From: Candidatus Ruthia sp. Plio_17_S18
GTDB lineage: Bacteria > Pseudomonadota > Gammaproteobacteria > PS1 > Pseudothioglobaceae
Direction of reading: 5' to 3'
Assembly: GCA_021730105.1 (NCBI GenBank)
Contig: CP072538.1
Coordinates: forward strand, 372,001-436,000
Length of the DNA stretch: 64,000 nucleotides
The notes below the pieces were generated by a model that saw only the letters and a program-made list of their open reading frames with translations, did no database searches and was not told the origin of the DNA. Positions 49,546 to 59,962 of this stretch are shown one piece after another. The position numbers were made by a program, and so were the translations under genes. Position 1 is the first letter of the stretch. The number at the start of each line of letters is the position of its first letter.

Positions 49546-51344
49546 GAACGTGCAGCATTGATAATGCCCGTTTCATTTAATCCATACAAATCATACAATT
49601 CTTGTTGCTGGCCTTGCTCGCTGAACTTATCTGGCAAGCCTAAGATATTTAAAGGTGTGTTGATTTTTTTTTGATGTAGAAGTTCACTGATTGCACTGCC
49701 TGCACCACCTGTGATGGCATTATCTTCAATGGAGATAAGTTTGGCGTGTGAACTGGCTAATTTAATAATTAATGCTTCATCAAGTGGCTTAACAAAGCGC
49801 ATATCAACCACCGTTGCACCTAGTTTTTTACCTGCTACAAGTGCGCTTTTAACCATGATGCCAAAAGCAAAAATTGCTACACTAGAGCCTTTAAGTATGA
49901 CTTTTGCCTTGCCCAGTGAAATTTTCTCATCAGTGATGTAATTTTGAATGTCTGATGTGCCTCTAGGGTAGCGTATACAAATAGTGCTGTTGGTTTCAAA
50001 TGCAGTATTAAACATTTGATACATTTGCATTGCATTACTTGGCGTCATAATGGTTAAGTTAGGGATACACCTTAAGAAACTCAAATCAAAACTACCTGCA
50101 TGAGTTGCACCATCGCTACCCACTAACCCAGCTCGGTCAATTGCAAAAATAACACCTAGATTTTGCAGTGCAATGTCATGAATAAGCTGGTCATAACCAC
50201 GCTGTAAAAAAGTAGAATAGATAGCCACTATTGGTTTTAAGCCTTGAGTAGCAAGCCCACCTGCAAAAGTGATGGCGTGTTGTTCTGCAATACCCACATC
50301 AAAATATTGCTTGGGATAATTTTGTTCAAATTCACTCATACCAGATCCAGTACACATGGCGGGTGTAATGGCAATTAAATTTCTATGATGAAGTGCGGTG
50401 TTATTTAGCCAAGTACCAAATACAGCACTGTAACTGGGTAGATTGGAAGCATTTAATGAAGCGGGTGCTACACCATGAAACTTGCACGGGTCGTTTTCTG
50501 CTGCTTCAAGCCCGTAACCTTTTTTGGTAATAATGTGTAAAAGTCTTGGTTTTGTTTGCTGTTTTAGGTTTTGTAGCGTTTGTATTAAGGTCGGTAAATC
50601 ACGCCCATCAATAGGTCCAAAATAATCAAGCCCCAACTCCTCAAATAAAGTACTAGGCAGAACCATGCCTTTAAGGTGCTCTTCTGAGCGTTTGGCGAAT
50701 TCATGGATTTTAGGAATTTTTTCTAAAAACCCTAATGACTTTGATTTCATGGTTGAATAAACCTTGCTAGAGATAAGTTTGGTAAGGTATGTATTCATAG
50801 CACCCACATTTTTTGATATTGACATATCATTGTCATTTAGGATAATAAGCAGGTCTGCATCACTATCACCTGCATGGTTAAGCGCTTCAAATGACATGCC
50901 ACCTGTGAGTGCGCCATCGCCAATTACAGCAATAGATTTACCATTGATATTATTAATACTATTACCAATAGCAATGCCTAGAGCGGCACTGATTGAAGTT
51001 GATGAATGCCCAGCACCAAAGCTATCGTGCTCGCTTTCGCTACGTTTTGTAAAACCAGATAAGCCGCCTTTTTGACGCAACGTGTGCATTTTGTTAAGAC
51101 GACCTGTGAGGATTTTATGGGTATAGGCCTGATGCCCAACATCAAAGACAAAACTATCATAAGGTGTGTCAAACACATAATGCATGGCAATAGTCGTCTC
51201 TATTATACCAAGATTGGGCGCTAAGTGGCCACCTGTTTTTTGAATATTCTCAATTAAAAATGTACGCACCTCTTCAGCTAAAGACTGCAATTGTACAATG
51301 TCAAGTTGTTTAATATCTGCAGGGGACGTTATTGAATTTAACAT
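49542..51344 (-). CDS. dxs: 1-deoxy-D-xylulose-5-phosphate synthase
   Basis: Thiamine-diphosphate enzyme that joins pyruvate and glyceraldehyde 3-phosphate in the first MEP-pathway step. The start chosen is ATG 51344; a TTG one codon earlier is possible. 600 residues. VFDVGHQAYTHKILTGR, the ThDP motif GDGALTGGMSFEALNHAG to NDNDMSISKNVG, the SFDLSFLRCIPNL block and C-terminal transketolase domain are present. Slightly shorter than E. coli Dxs (620), as is common. Confidence 0.97.
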   Translation of the reverse strand: MLNSITSPADIKQLDIVQLQSLAEEVRTFLIENIQKTGGHLAPNLGIIETTIAMHYVFDTPYDSFVFDVGHQAYTHKILTGRLNKMHTLRQKGGLSGFTKRSESEHDSFGAGHSSTSISAALGIAIGNSINNINGKSIAVIGDGALTGGMSFEALNHAGDSDADLLIILNDNDMSISKNVGAMNTYLTKLISSKVYSTMKSKSLGFLEKIPKIHEFAKRSEEHLKGMVLPSTLFEELGLDYFGPIDGRDLPTLIQTLQNLKQQTKPRLLHIITKKGYGLEAAENDPCKFHGVAPASLNASNLPSYSAVFGTWLNNTALHHRNLIAITPAMCTGSGMSEFEQNYPKQYFDVGIAEQHAITFAGGLATQGLKPIVAIYSTFLQRGYDQLIHDIALQNLGVIFAIDRAGLVGSDGATHAGSFDLSFLRCIPNLTIMTPSNAMQMYQMFNTAFETNSTICIRYPRGTSDIQNYITDEKISLGKAKVILKGSSVAIFAFGIMVKSALVAGKKLGATVVDMRFVKPLDEALIIKLASSHAKLISIEDNAITGGAGSAISELLHQKKINTPLNILGLPDKFSEQGQQQELYDLYGLNETGIINAARS

Positions 51345-51405
51345 CAAATCAAGACTTAACTTAAAAAGACATCATTATACTGGTAATAATAAGGCTATTT
51401 TAAAA

Positions 51406-52761
51406 CTACCAAGAAGGGCGACGAATTTTTAGCGAAGGGTCTTTTTGAATATTTTTGTTTTTAATTTTAATCTTTTCGTCAAAATTTCTAGCAATAAAGC
51501 CAAGTTCTGGTTTAATTTTTTGCATAGGAATCAACACTCGATAACCGCTACCCTTAGCAACATCCAACACTTCGTTATGCTCAGTTAGCATGGACTCAAC
51601 CGTAGTATTAAAACACCCATCAGGCAAGATAACTTCAATAGAATCACCCACACTAAATTTATTTTTGGCTTCGATAAACGCCTTGCCATCTTTATAATCT
51701 AGAATTTCCCCTACCACTTGTTGTTTGTGTGAGCGTGAATAATTATCAAAATAAGTTTGCAATTCTTCTGGTTGGTGTCTTTGATAAAAGCCATCGGTAT
51801 ACCCTCGATTGGCAAGGTTTTCTAGCACACCGAAGGCATCTTTATCAAACTCACGACCAGCAACAGCATCATCAATGGCTCGTCGATATACTTGTGCTGT
51901 ACGTGCAACGTAGTAATGTGATTTGGTTCTGCCTTCAATTTTGAGTGAATCAATCCCCATGGCTGTGAGTGTATGTACGTGTTCAACGGCGCGTAAGTCT
52001 TTGGAATTCATGATATAAGTGCCATGTTCATCCTCCAAAGCGGGCATTAATTCACCAGGGCGACCTTGCTCTTCAAGTAACACAACTTGATTTTCAGGGG
52101 TTTTAATTTCAACTGCTTTGATATCTCCTTCAATGGTTTCTTCGGCTTTTTTAATGTCATACTTCCAACGACAAGAATTGGTGCACGAACCTTGGTTTGG
52201 ATCACGATGATTAAAATAGCCTGACAATAAACAACGACCAGAATAGGCAATACACAGCGCACCATGTACAAATACTTCTAATTCAATATCTGGGCATTCT
52301 TGGCGAATTTCTTTAACTTCATCTAACGACAATTCACGCGAAAGAATAATGCGACTAATGCCCGCATTTTTCCAAAATTTCACCGTTGCATAGTTAATCG
52401 CATTTGCCTGAACTGATAAATGAATCACTTGATTGGGGAATTTTTCTTTCACCATCATAATTAAGCCAGGATCTGCCATAATCAAAGCATCAGGATTAAG
52501 ATTAACAATAGGCTCAATATCCTTCATGTAAGTTTTAATCTTGCTATTGTGTGGAATGATGTTTGAGGCAACAAAGAATTTTTTATTGTTTGCATGTGCC
52601 TCAAGTATGCCTTGCTCTAAAGTTTTGGCATCAAATGAGTTATTACGCACCCTAAGGCTGTATCTTGGTTGCCCTGCATAGATAGCATCTGCACCATAAG
52701 CATAAGCGTATTGCATATGTTTAAGGCTGCCAGCAGGGGAAAGTAGTTCTGGTCTATTCAT
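51406..52761 (-). CDS. trhP: tRNA 5-hydroxyuridine synthase TrhP (U32 family, YegQ)
   Basis: U32 'peptidase' family protein; YegQ/TrhP makes 5-hydroxyuridine at U34 of tRNAs, using prephenate, the precursor step to cmo5U. 451 residues (E. coli 453). LSPAGSLKHMQYAYAYGADA, ELEVFVHGALCIAYSGRC (U32 signature), and the cysteines in GSCTNSCRWKYD that bind Fe-S are seen. SLKIEGRTKSHYYVARTAQV is conserved. Annotated historically as a protease; the tRNA role comes from work on E. coli. Stands alone, with start regions divergent from the methyltransferase relic. Confidence 0.92.
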   Translation of the reverse strand: MNRPELLSPAGSLKHMQYAYAYGADAIYAGQPRYSLRVRNNSFDAKTLEQGILEAHANNKKFFVASNIIPHNSKIKTYMKDIEPIVNLNPDALIMADPGLIMMVKEKFPNQVIHLSVQANAINYATVKFWKNAGISRIILSRELSLDEVKEIRQECPDIELEVFVHGALCIAYSGRCLLSGYFNHRDPNQGSCTNSCRWKYDIKKAEETIEGDIKAVEIKTPENQVVLLEEQGRPGELMPALEDEHGTYIMNSKDLRAVEHVHTLTAMGIDSLKIEGRTKSHYYVARTAQVYRRAIDDAVAGREFDKDAFGVLENLANRGYTDGFYQRHQPEELQTYFDNYSRSHKQQVVGEILDYKDGKAFIEAKNKFSVGDSIEVILPDGCFNTTVESMLTEHNEVLDVAKGSGYRVLIPMQKIKPELGFIARNFDEKIKIKNKNIQKDPSLKIRRPSW

Positions 52762-52820
52762 GCTAGTTTATTTTATCATCAGCAGTTTATTAAATACCCT
52801 TATGTATAATAGGGCGCTAT

Positions 52821-53385
52821 ATGTTTACAAAACAAGACATTCCAAGATTAAAGCAAGATTTAACCATTCAAACAAATCTACTTGGGGCTAATTTAACCAT
52901 AAAAACGCGATGTGGTATATTTAGCCCTAGCTCTATTGATGATGGCACTATATTATTCATAAAGCACTTAAAAATTGCTAATGATGACAAGTATCTTGAT
53001 TTAGGTTGTGGTTATGGCCCTATTGGTTTGGCAGTTGCTAGATCTTGTCAACAGGGAGAAGGACACATGGTGGATAAAGATTTTGTTGTCGTTGAGTTGT
53101 CAAACATCAATGCTGAACTTAACCATATTGGTAATGCTCAGGATTATTTGTCAGATGCATTTTTAAGTGTTAACAAAACAAATTATTTTGATCAAATATT
53201 ATCAAATGTACCTGCGAAAGTAGGCAAAGAGCAACTCAGTATTATTTTGTATGATGCGTTAAAACCAGGCGGTAAAATAACGTTTGTAACCATCAACGGT
53301 TAAAGACAATTTTAAATTCGTATTTGGTCATTATAAAAAACTCAAACAAGGGCAAAAATACACCATTTATCAGGCGGTTAAATAG
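52821..53385 (+). pseudogene. RsmC-like class I SAM methyltransferase with a 3' frameshift
   Basis: Small methyltransferase domain: RCGIFSPSSIDDGTILFI, SAM motif KYLDLGCGYGPIGLAVA, and SNVPAKVGKEQL in place of the NPPY motif of RsmC. A stop at 53301 follows TFVTING; reading one base out of frame gives VKDNFKFVFGHYKKLKQGQK-YTIYQAVK, with its natural stop at 53385. One indel or small deletion near 53300 thus removes the last 28 residues. The catalytic core is intact, so residual function cannot be excluded. Substrate unknown; the changed NPPY motif argues against simple RsmC identity. Confidence 0.7.
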
Positions 53386-53451
53386 AAATATGTGTAAAAT
53401 AATAATATATGAGTAAAATACTCAGCAATTAAACATTAAAGGAGTAATGCA

Positions 53452-53781
53452 ATGGACGTAATGGACAGAATTCAACAGCAAGTAGACAGTGCAGCAGTTG
53501 TGCTTTATATGAAGGGCACACCACAATTTCCACAATGTGGCTTTTCTGCTACAGCAGCGAAAACGCTTACCTCAACAGGAGTTGAGTTTGTCTATGTTAA
53601 TATTTTTGAAGACCAAGAAGTGTTTCAAAACTTACCTGCATTTGCAGATTGGCCAACATTCCCTCAAATTTATTTCAACTCAGAGTTAGTGGGTGGTGGT
53701 GATATTATTGTTGAAATGGCTGAGATGGGTACTTTAAAAGGCGAAATGGAAAAAGCCAGCGACAAGTTCGAAGCCAAGTAG
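53452..53781 (+). CDS. grxD: Monothiol glutaredoxin Grx4 (GrxD)
   Basis: Carries and transfers [2Fe-2S] clusters and works with BolA. 109 residues. The monothiol CGFS motif is in QFPQCGFSATAAKTL, with the GSH-binding VLYMKGT and WPTFPQIYFNSELVGGGDI blocks. Good ribosome site AAAGGAGTAATGCA before ATG 53452. A weak hairpin with T run lies about 80 nt downstream. Monocistronic by appearance. Confidence 0.97.
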   Translation: MDVMDRIQQQVDSAAVVLYMKGTPQFPQCGFSATAAKTLTSTGVEFVYVNIFEDQEVFQNLPAFADWPTFPQIYFNSELVGGGDIIVEMAEMGTLKGEMEKASDKFEAK

Positions 53782-53861
53782 TGTTTTTAATGCATTGATA
53801 CAATTACTATTTAATCAATACATGTAGTATCACTTTCAAAGGGTTTTATCTCTTTATTCTT

Positions 53862-53897
53862 AAAGTAGTGGAAGCTGCGTTTTTACTACTTTTATCA
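53862..53897 (+). terminator. Possible weak terminator after grxD
   Basis: AAAGTAGT (53862-53869) pairs with ACTACTTT (53885-53892) across 15 nt, followed by TTAT. The stem is AT-rich and only 8 bp. The rest of 53782-54006 shows no gene that I can support. Confidence 0.4.
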
Positions 53898-54006
53898 TAA
53901 CAATAATCAAGTCTCATCCTCCACCTCACCTCTATCATTGTATCTGTATAACTCTTGCCAACAATAACATTAACACCTAACCAATAAACACCCTTGACCA
54001 AACTAA

Positions 54007-54826
54007 ATGCAAGACTCCCTAGAGCACTTACATAGTAACAAACAAACCCATTTAAGGCGAATTCTCCAAGTCATCCGTGAAGAGCTTGATTCGGTTGTAA
54101 GTGCAGCATAAGGCAAAAGGAAAACAGGCAAACTCATTAATGTCATTCTTTATGGCTCACATGCTACAGGCAAGTGGGTGAACAAACCCACAGACTGGTT
54201 ATATCAGTGATTATGATATTTTAGTGATTGTTAACCAATTTGACTTAGTTACAAATTATGATTTGTGGGATTGCCCCTTGAGGATAAAGTTAAAATCTTC
54301 TTACCACCGCCTTCAGCGCACTTAAAGAAGGGCAATACTTCTTTACTGATATGAAAGTTTAATAGGAAGGAGTTGGCTGTACCGGGGAGCTTAACCCAAA
54401 AAGCATGTAAGAAAATGGAGATTAGAGATTATGATGAATGGTTTGATAGCGCCAACTCATTTGTAATTGATTGTGTTCATTGCATGGATAGAGAGGATTA
54501 TAAAAAAGCAGCCTTTGAACTCCACCAAGCTACTGAATACTATTACTCTTGCTCATCTTTAGTGCTGACTCAATACAAACCCTATACTCATAATTTACAA
54601 CAACTTGGCTCAATGGCAGTCCATCAAAATGAAGTATTAATTGATGTCTTCCCACAATTAAACGCCGTTGTTTTCAACTACTTAAACAAGCCTATGTTAA
54701 AGCACGTTTTACTCGGAACATTATAAAATCACAGAAGAAGAATTAAACTATTTAAGTGAAAGAGTGGCTTACTTGCAAACTTTAACCAAGCGGCTTTGTG
54801 AAGAAAAGATTAAGTCGTTTGATTAA
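54007..54826 (+). pseudogene. Nucleotidyltransferase-HEPN (MNT-HEPN) protein, decayed
   Basis: Relic of a roughly 270-residue protein with an N-terminal minimal nucleotidyltransferase and C-terminal HEPN domain. From ATG 54007: HLRRILQVIREELDSVVSAA, TAA at 54106, KLINVILYGSHATGKWVNKP (the GSxxxG motif), a shift, GYISDYDILVIVNQFDL (the DxD of MNT), another shift, ALKEGQYFFTDM, two stops, then the HEPN part YDEWFDSANSFVIDCVHCMD, KKAAFELHQATEYYYSCSSL and a last shift near 54720 to ITEEELNYLSERVAYLQTL. MNT-HEPN pairs are known as toxin-antitoxin modules; the single-chain type has no proven role. Dead here. Confidence 0.78.
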
Positions 54827-54847
54827 AAAACAAAATTCAGTTTATTC

Positions 54848-55507
54848 TTACAATCTTCTTAATTGATAGCCTTGTTCTTTGAGCCAGTGCTTGGCTTGAT
54901 GATAGTTAGGTAAAATAGACTCAACCAATTGCCAAAACTCACTTTGATGGTGCTTATGTTTGATATGGGCAAGCTCATGCACAATGACATAATCAATCAC
55001 ACTCATTGGTGCCATGATGAGTAGATAATTTAAGTTAATATTGTTAACGTGACTACAAGAACCCCATCGAGTTTTTTGTGCTTTAAGATACACCTTGTTA
55101 TAATTCAGTTGGTGTAAGTTGGCATAATAATCAAGTCTAGGTAGGGCAATGTTTTTAAATGAGTTTTTATACCACGTGTGAAAATGAGTTTCACCATCGC
55201 CACTTAGATAAAAATACGCACCATCAAAATGTATTTGTGGTTTTTGCATGTGTATGAGTTTAAGTGTGTAGGTGTTGCCTAAATACAAAAACGCTTCATC
55301 CTCATGATAGTGCATTTTTAGTTTGGTATTTTTAATCAGTGCTTGTTTTTTTTCAATCCAATATTGCTTTTCATGAATAAAACTTTCAATTTTTTTGATA
55401 CTTAGCCTGTTTGGTGCACGCACCAATAGTTCTGCATTGTCAGAAATTTGTAAGCTTAGCGTTTTTCGCTTAGAACGAATGAGTTGATACTTCATGAGTT
55501 GAGCCAT
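54848..55507 (-). CDS. YgjP/DUF45-type zinc metallopeptidase
   Basis: 219 residues with the SprT/WLM-like motif HELAHIKHKHHQSEFW (HExxH plus a downstream His/Glu). The preceding KTRWGSCSHVNNINLNYLLI block is typical of YgjP (M48-like, DUF45). In E. coli the family member has been described as a small metal-dependent enzyme; its substrate is unknown. ATG at 55507 or the in-frame ATG at 55495 could be the start (the second gives MKYQLIRSKRKTL). Intact between two decayed genes. Confidence 0.86.
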   Translation of the reverse strand: MAQLMKYQLIRSKRKTLSLQISDNAELLVRAPNRLSIKKIESFIHEKQYWIEKKQALIKNTKLKMHYHEDEAFLYLGNTYTLKLIHMQKPQIHFDGAYFYLSGDGETHFHTWYKNSFKNIALPRLDYYANLHQLNYNKVYLKAQKTRWGSCSHVNNINLNYLLIMAPMSVIDYVIVHELAHIKHKHHQSEFWQLVESILPNYHQAKHWLKEQGYQLRRL

Positions 55508-55616
55508 TTATTAATAGTGTTATTTTAATTTGTATATGAATGGGTAATGAGGTTTGATTTGACTTTACAATAGAACACATAAATTTTTTTAACTAAAATA
55601 TAGTGGAGTAACCCAC

Positions 55617-55914
55617 ATTGCAACAAATAATAAAAAGGCAGATAATACTAATATTCAAAATTATGAACCAATGAAACTAGAACATGAAATATATGTTGAT
55701 GGTGCAATGAGTGTTAGTTTGCGTTCTGGTGTGGCTAAGATTGATTTTTATCAAGCACTTGGCATGATTGATGGTGATGTAAAAAGAGATGCGTAAAGTA
55801 TCCCAACGCCTTGTAATGTCAGTTACTGGTTTGTTTGAGTTAAATGGCATTTTTGAAAAAATACTTAAAGCAATTAAAGACAGCGATACAAACCAAAAAC
55901 CAAGCACTAATTAA
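55617..55914 (+). pseudogene. Small DUF3467-like protein, start codon and frame lost
   Basis: A GGAG site (55604-55607) is followed after the right spacing by ATT at 55617 where ATG would be expected; the frame from there reads ATNNKKADNTNIQNYEP, MKLEHEIYVDGAMSVSLRSG, VAKIDFYQALGMIDGDVKRD, then a stop at 55796. Shifting one base gives RKVSQRLVMSVTGLFELNGI-FEKILKAIKDS to a stop at 55914. A roughly 97-residue protein with two lesions fits. Similarity to DUF3467 is weak and from memory. Confidence 0.5.
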
Positions 55915-55948
55915 TCACAACTTTATTAAATAATTGCCATAGTTTGTA

Positions 55949-58900
55949 TTAATCAACCCAAGCTCTAACGTTTTCAAACATTCTCATCCACGGGCTACGC
56001 TCATGCCAATTTTTTGGATGGTGTGAATTTTGTATTGTTCTGAACACCCTTTCTGGATGTGGCATCATAATGGTGACTTGCCCAGATTCACTGGTAACGC
56101 TTGCTGTGGCAAAATCTGAGCCATTTGGATTGTGTGGATAGTTTTGTGTTGGCTTGCCATCATGATCAACATACTGCATGATTGAATGGTTTTTATCTAT
56201 TTGAGGTGCAAAGCTTGCACGACCTTCGCCATGAGCAATGGCAATTGGCATGATTGAGCCTGCCATGTCTTTTAAGAAAATTGAGTTTGATTGTCTGATC
56301 TGAACTGAGGAAAAACGCGCTTCAAACTGTTCTGAAGTGTTGCGATGAAAACTTGGCCAGTGCGATGAGCCAGGGATAATATTTGTTAAGTTAGACATCA
56401 TTTGACAGCCATTACATACGCCGAGTGCAAAGCTGTCATTACGATTGAAAAAAGCCTCAAATTCGTCTTTAGCACGTGCATTATAAAGAATATAGCTTGC
56501 CCAGCCTCTACCAGCACCAAGCACATCACCATAGGAAAAACCACCACAAGCCACCAAGCCTTTAAAGTCAGTCAAAGATACTTTGCCAGATAAAATATCA
56601 CTCATGTGTACGTCAATGGCATCAAATGCAGCTTTGGTGAATGCAGCACCCATTTCTATCTGTCCGTTAATGCCTTGTTCTCTTAGAATGGCAATTTTTG
56701 GTTTGGTTGAGGTTTTGATATAAGGTGCTGATATAGATTGATTTATATCGAAACTTAAATCAATTTTTATGCCTGATGTGTTATCACTAATGTTATTAAA
56801 TTCTTCTTTGGCGCAATCTGGGTTGTCTCTTAACTTGGCGATCTCAAATGAGGTGGTTGACCATAAGGATTGTAGTTCAGCCCTTGATTTAGTGTAAATA
56901 ATTTTATTATTTGCAATGATTTCAATTGTATCAGTGCGATTAATCGAGGCAATTTTGTGTGTGCAGCTTGACAATCCAGCGTTGTTTAAGACATCAGCAA
57001 CTACCTGTTTGTTTTGTGCTTTAACTTGAATAACACAACCTAATTCCTCATTAAATAAATCTTCAACTCCACCATTAGAAGTAATGCACAAGCCACAATG
57101 TGAGGCAAACGCCATTTCCATTAAAGTGATGATAACACCGCCATCACTTCTGTCATGATAAGCACTGATTAAGCCATTTTTATTAAGTTGATTGATGACT
57201 GTAAAGAAGTTTTTAAATACAGAAGCGTCATCAAGATTAGGTGCATTTTTACCGATTTGGTTATAAACTTGTGCCAAGCAAGAGCCACCCATTCTGTTTT
57301 TTCCAAAGCCAAGATCAATCAACAACAACTCGTTATCTTGGTCTGTTTCAAGTAGTGGTGTAAGTTGCAAGCGAACATCAGGAGTTTTAGAAAAAGCAGT
57401 CATGATGAGCGAAAGCGGGGCAGTGACTGATTTATTCTCGCCTTGTTCCTTCCATGAAGTTTTCATGCTCATTGAGTCTTTACCCACAGGGACTGTCAAG
57501 CCTAATTCTGGACATAAATCCATGCCCACAGCCTTAACGGCTGAGAATAATTTTGCATCTTCAAATGCATGTCCATTGGCACTCATCCAGTTGGCACTTA
57601 AACTAATGTGGTGAATGTCTTCTACAAAGCCACCTAGCATATTGGTCAAAGCCTCGCCAATCGTCATTCTGGCTGCAGACTCAGCATTGCACAATGCCAA
57701 AGGTGTTTTTTCACCCAAAGACATAATTTCACCTTGATAACCTGTGTAATCTGCTAATGATATGGCACAATTAGCAACAGGCACTTGCCACGGCCCTACA
57801 AATTGGTCGCGTGCGACCAAGCCAGTGACACTTCTATCGCCAATGGTAATTAAGAAATTTTTACTGGCAATGGTTGGAAGTTGTAATAGTCTATAAATAG
57901 CGTCATCAATAGTGATATGACTAGTATCCAGATCATTAAGATGATCACTTGTTGAGCGTGCATTAATACTGGTTTTTGGTGGATTGCCAAGCAGTACGCT
58001 CATGGGCATATTAACGGGCTTGTTGTCAAATAATTCATCATTTAAGATAAGTATTTGTTCCTTAGTTGACTCGCCTAATACCGCAAAAGGTGTCCGCTCA
58101 CGAGTACAGATGTCTGTAAATGTTTTAAGGTTCTTTTCTTCAACTGCTAACACGTAACGTTCTTGTGATTCATTACACCAAACTTCAAGTGGTGACATTT
58201 TAAAATCATCATTGGGAATGGCGCGTAATTGGAATTGCCCACCTCTGCCAGAATCATTCATTAATTCAGGCAGACCATTAGATAAACCACCTGCACCAAT
58301 ATCGTGAATAGAAATAATCGGATTGTCTTTGCCCATATTGGTGCAACTATCAATCACTTCTTGGGCGCGCCTTTGCATTTCAGGATTGGCACGTTGCACT
58401 GAAGCAAAATCTAAATCCTCACTTTGCTCACCACTTTTAACACTTGATGCTGCACCACCACCCAAGCCGATTAACATTGCTGGGCCACCTAAAACGATAA
58501 TCTTACTGCCCACTGGAATGTTACCTTTTTTAATGTGTTGTTCTTGAATGTGTCCCAAACCACCTGCCAACATGATTGGTTTGTGATATCCACGTACGTC
58601 GCCATTTGGCATTTTTTGCTCAAACGTTCTAAAGTAGCCCAAGGTGTTTGGACGGCCAAATTCATTATTAAAACTAGCTGCCCCAATTGGCCCTTCAAGC
58701 ATAATATCAAGTGCTGATTTAATTTGATTAGGCTTGCCATAATCAACTTCCCAAGGTTGTTGGGCATTGTTAATGTTTAAATTAGAAACACTAAATCCAC
58801 ACAAGCCTACTTTAGGCTTAGAGCCTTGACCTGTTGCACCCTCATCACGAATTTCCCCACCAGAGCCTGTCGCTGCCCCTGGATGAGGTGCAATGGCAGT

Positions 58901-59773
58901 AGGGTGGTTGTGGGTTTCAACTTTCATTAAAATCGCTCGGTGTTCTTTTGAAGTGGTGTATTTATCCTTGGTGTCTGCATAAAAACGCTCACCTTGATAG
59001 CCCTCCATTACCGCTGAATTGTCTGAATAAACACTTAACAATCCTTCTGGATGCTGATGGTAAGTATTGCGAATCATAGAAAATAGACTTTTTGCTTGGT
59101 GCTCACCATCAATCATCCAATCAGCATTAAAGATTTTATGTCGACAATGTTCTGAGTTTGCTTGTGCAAACATCATCAATTCAATATCTGTAGGATTACG
59201 CTTTAACTCGGTAAAACTGGCTACTAAATAGTCAATTTCCCCACTCGATAATGCCAAACCCAATTCTGCGTTCGTGAGTTCTAGCGCAGATTTTCCTTCA
59301 GCTAAAATATCAATACTTGTTAGCGGTTGAGGCTCAAAATTGTCAAAAATTAAATGTGCATTATTCATTGAGACAAGTTCTGATTCAGTCATTTTGTCCA
59401 TAATAATAGACAAAATTGCTTTTTTATCTGTGATTATTTTATCAAAATGATAAATAATTCCCCGTTCAATACGACGCACTTTTTCAAGCCCGCACAAACG
59501 CAAAATATCACTCGCCTTTGACGACCAAGGCGAGATGGTGCCAAGACGTGGAATGACAATAACTTGCGCACTGTTCGTTATCTCAAGACGTGTACTATAA
59601 CTTAAAAGCCTTTCAAGTGTGGCTACTTCACTACTAGTTAGTATATTTTCACAATCTGTAAAATGCACAAATTCAGTGCTGATTAATTTAACGCCAAGGC
59701 GAGTTACTTTCTTACTAAGCAAATCTTGTTTAAAACTACTTAATGCTTGAATATATTGAATGGTTTTAATCAT
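55949..59773 (-). CDS. purL: Phosphoribosylformylglycinamidine synthase (large PurL)
   Basis: Fourth step of purine synthesis: FGAR + Gln + ATP to FGAM. 1274 residues, the single-chain gammaproteobacterial form (E. coli 1295). In order: N-terminal PurS-like domain, AIR-synthase-like halves with [38 protein letters not shown] and [16 protein letters not shown], then a C-terminal glutaminase domain with the nucleophile Cys in [13 protein letters not shown] and catalytic HGEGRASF. Start ATG 59773 is preceded by only AAAAG. Complete, and the largest intact gene in the window. Confidence 0.98.
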   Translation of the reverse strand: MIKTIQYIQALSSFKQDLLSKKVTRLGVKLISTEFVHFTDCENILTSSEVATLERLLSYSTRLEITNSAQVIVIPRLGTISPWSSKASDILRLCGLEKVRRIERGIIYHFDKIITDKKAILSIIMDKMTESELVSMNNAHLIFDNFEPQPLTSIDILAEGKSALELTNAELGLALSSGEIDYLVASFTELKRNPTDIELMMFAQANSEHCRHKIFNADWMIDGEHQAKSLFSMIRNTYHQHPEGLLSVYSDNSAVMEGYQGERFYADTKDKYTTSKEHRAILMKVETHNHPTAIAPHPGAATGSGGEIRDEGATGQGSKPKVGLCGFSVSNLNINNAQQPWEVDYGKPNQIKSALDIMLEGPIGAASFNNEFGRPNTLGYFRTFEQKMPNGDVRGYHKPIMLAGGLGHIQEQHIKKGNIPVGSKIIVLGGPAMLIGLGGGAASSVKSGEQSEDLDFASVQRANPEMQRRAQEVIDSCTNMGKDNPIISIHDIGAGGLSNGLPELMNDSGRGGQFQLRAIPNDDFKMSPLEVWCNESQERYVLAVEEKNLKTFTDICTRERTPFAVLGESTKEQILILNDELFDNKPVNMPMSVLLGNPPKTSINARSTSDHLNDLDTSHITIDDAIYRLLQLPTIASKNFLITIGDRSVTGLVARDQFVGPWQVPVANCAISLADYTGYQGEIMSLGEKTPLALCNAESAARMTIGEALTNMLGGFVEDIHHISLSANWMSANGHAFEDAKLFSAVKAVGMDLCPELGLTVPVGKDSMSMKTSWKEQGENKSVTAPLSLIMTAFSKTPDVRLQLTPLLETDQDNELLLIDLGFGKNRMGGSCLAQVYNQIGKNAPNLDDASVFKNFFTVINQLNKNGLISAYHDRSDGGVIITLMEMAFASHCGLCITSNGGVEDLFNEELGCVIQVKAQNKQVVADVLNNAGLSSCTHKIASINRTDTIEIIANNKIIYTKSRAELQSLWSTTSFEIAKLRDNPDCAKEEFNNISDNTSGIKIDLSFDINQSISAPYIKTSTKPKIAILREQGINGQIEMGAAFTKAAFDAIDVHMSDILSGKVSLTDFKGLVACGGFSYGDVLGAGRGWASYILYNARAKDEFEAFFNRNDSFALGVCNGCQMMSNLTNIIPGSSHWPSFHRNTSEQFEARFSSVQIRQSNSIFLKDMAGSIMPIAIAHGEGRASFAPQIDKNHSIMQYVDHDGKPTQNYPHNPNGSDFATASVTSESGQVTIMMPHPERVFRTIQNSHHPKNWHERSPWMRMFENVRAWVD

Positions 59774-59779
59774 GATCTT

Positions 59780-59962
59780 TTAATGGTTTTGACTATCAAT
59801 CTCGTCTAATAATTTAATAATAATTACTTGGATTTCTTTATTGTTTTCTAAGATGCCAAGAATACAACCATTTGGCGTGGCATAATTTGGCTCTATATTT
59901 TTATTATCTTTAATAATTTTCTGCATCTTTTGATACCAATGATGAGGCAAATAAGGTTTCAA
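59780..59962 (-). CDS. Short ORF just upstream of purL
   Basis: 60 residues from TTG 59962 (KPYLPHHWYQKMQKIIKDNK, NYATPNGCILGILENNKEIQ), ending 6 nt before the purL ATG. The frame is open a little further, to about 59990. No family recognised. It may be the end of the decayed pentapeptide-repeat gene in another frame, or a small coupled ORF. The amino-acid sequence looks coding, but no convincing start signal is visible. Confidence 0.3.
   Translation of the reverse strand: MKPYLPHHWYQKMQKIIKDNKNIEPNYATPNGCILGILENNKEIQVIIIKLLDEIDSQNH

Noticed and set aside
53838-54020. Minus-strand open stretch between grxD and the MNT-HEPN relic
   Set aside because: Open for about 60 codons, but with no start codon or ribosome site and no recognised family, and it overlaps the relic.
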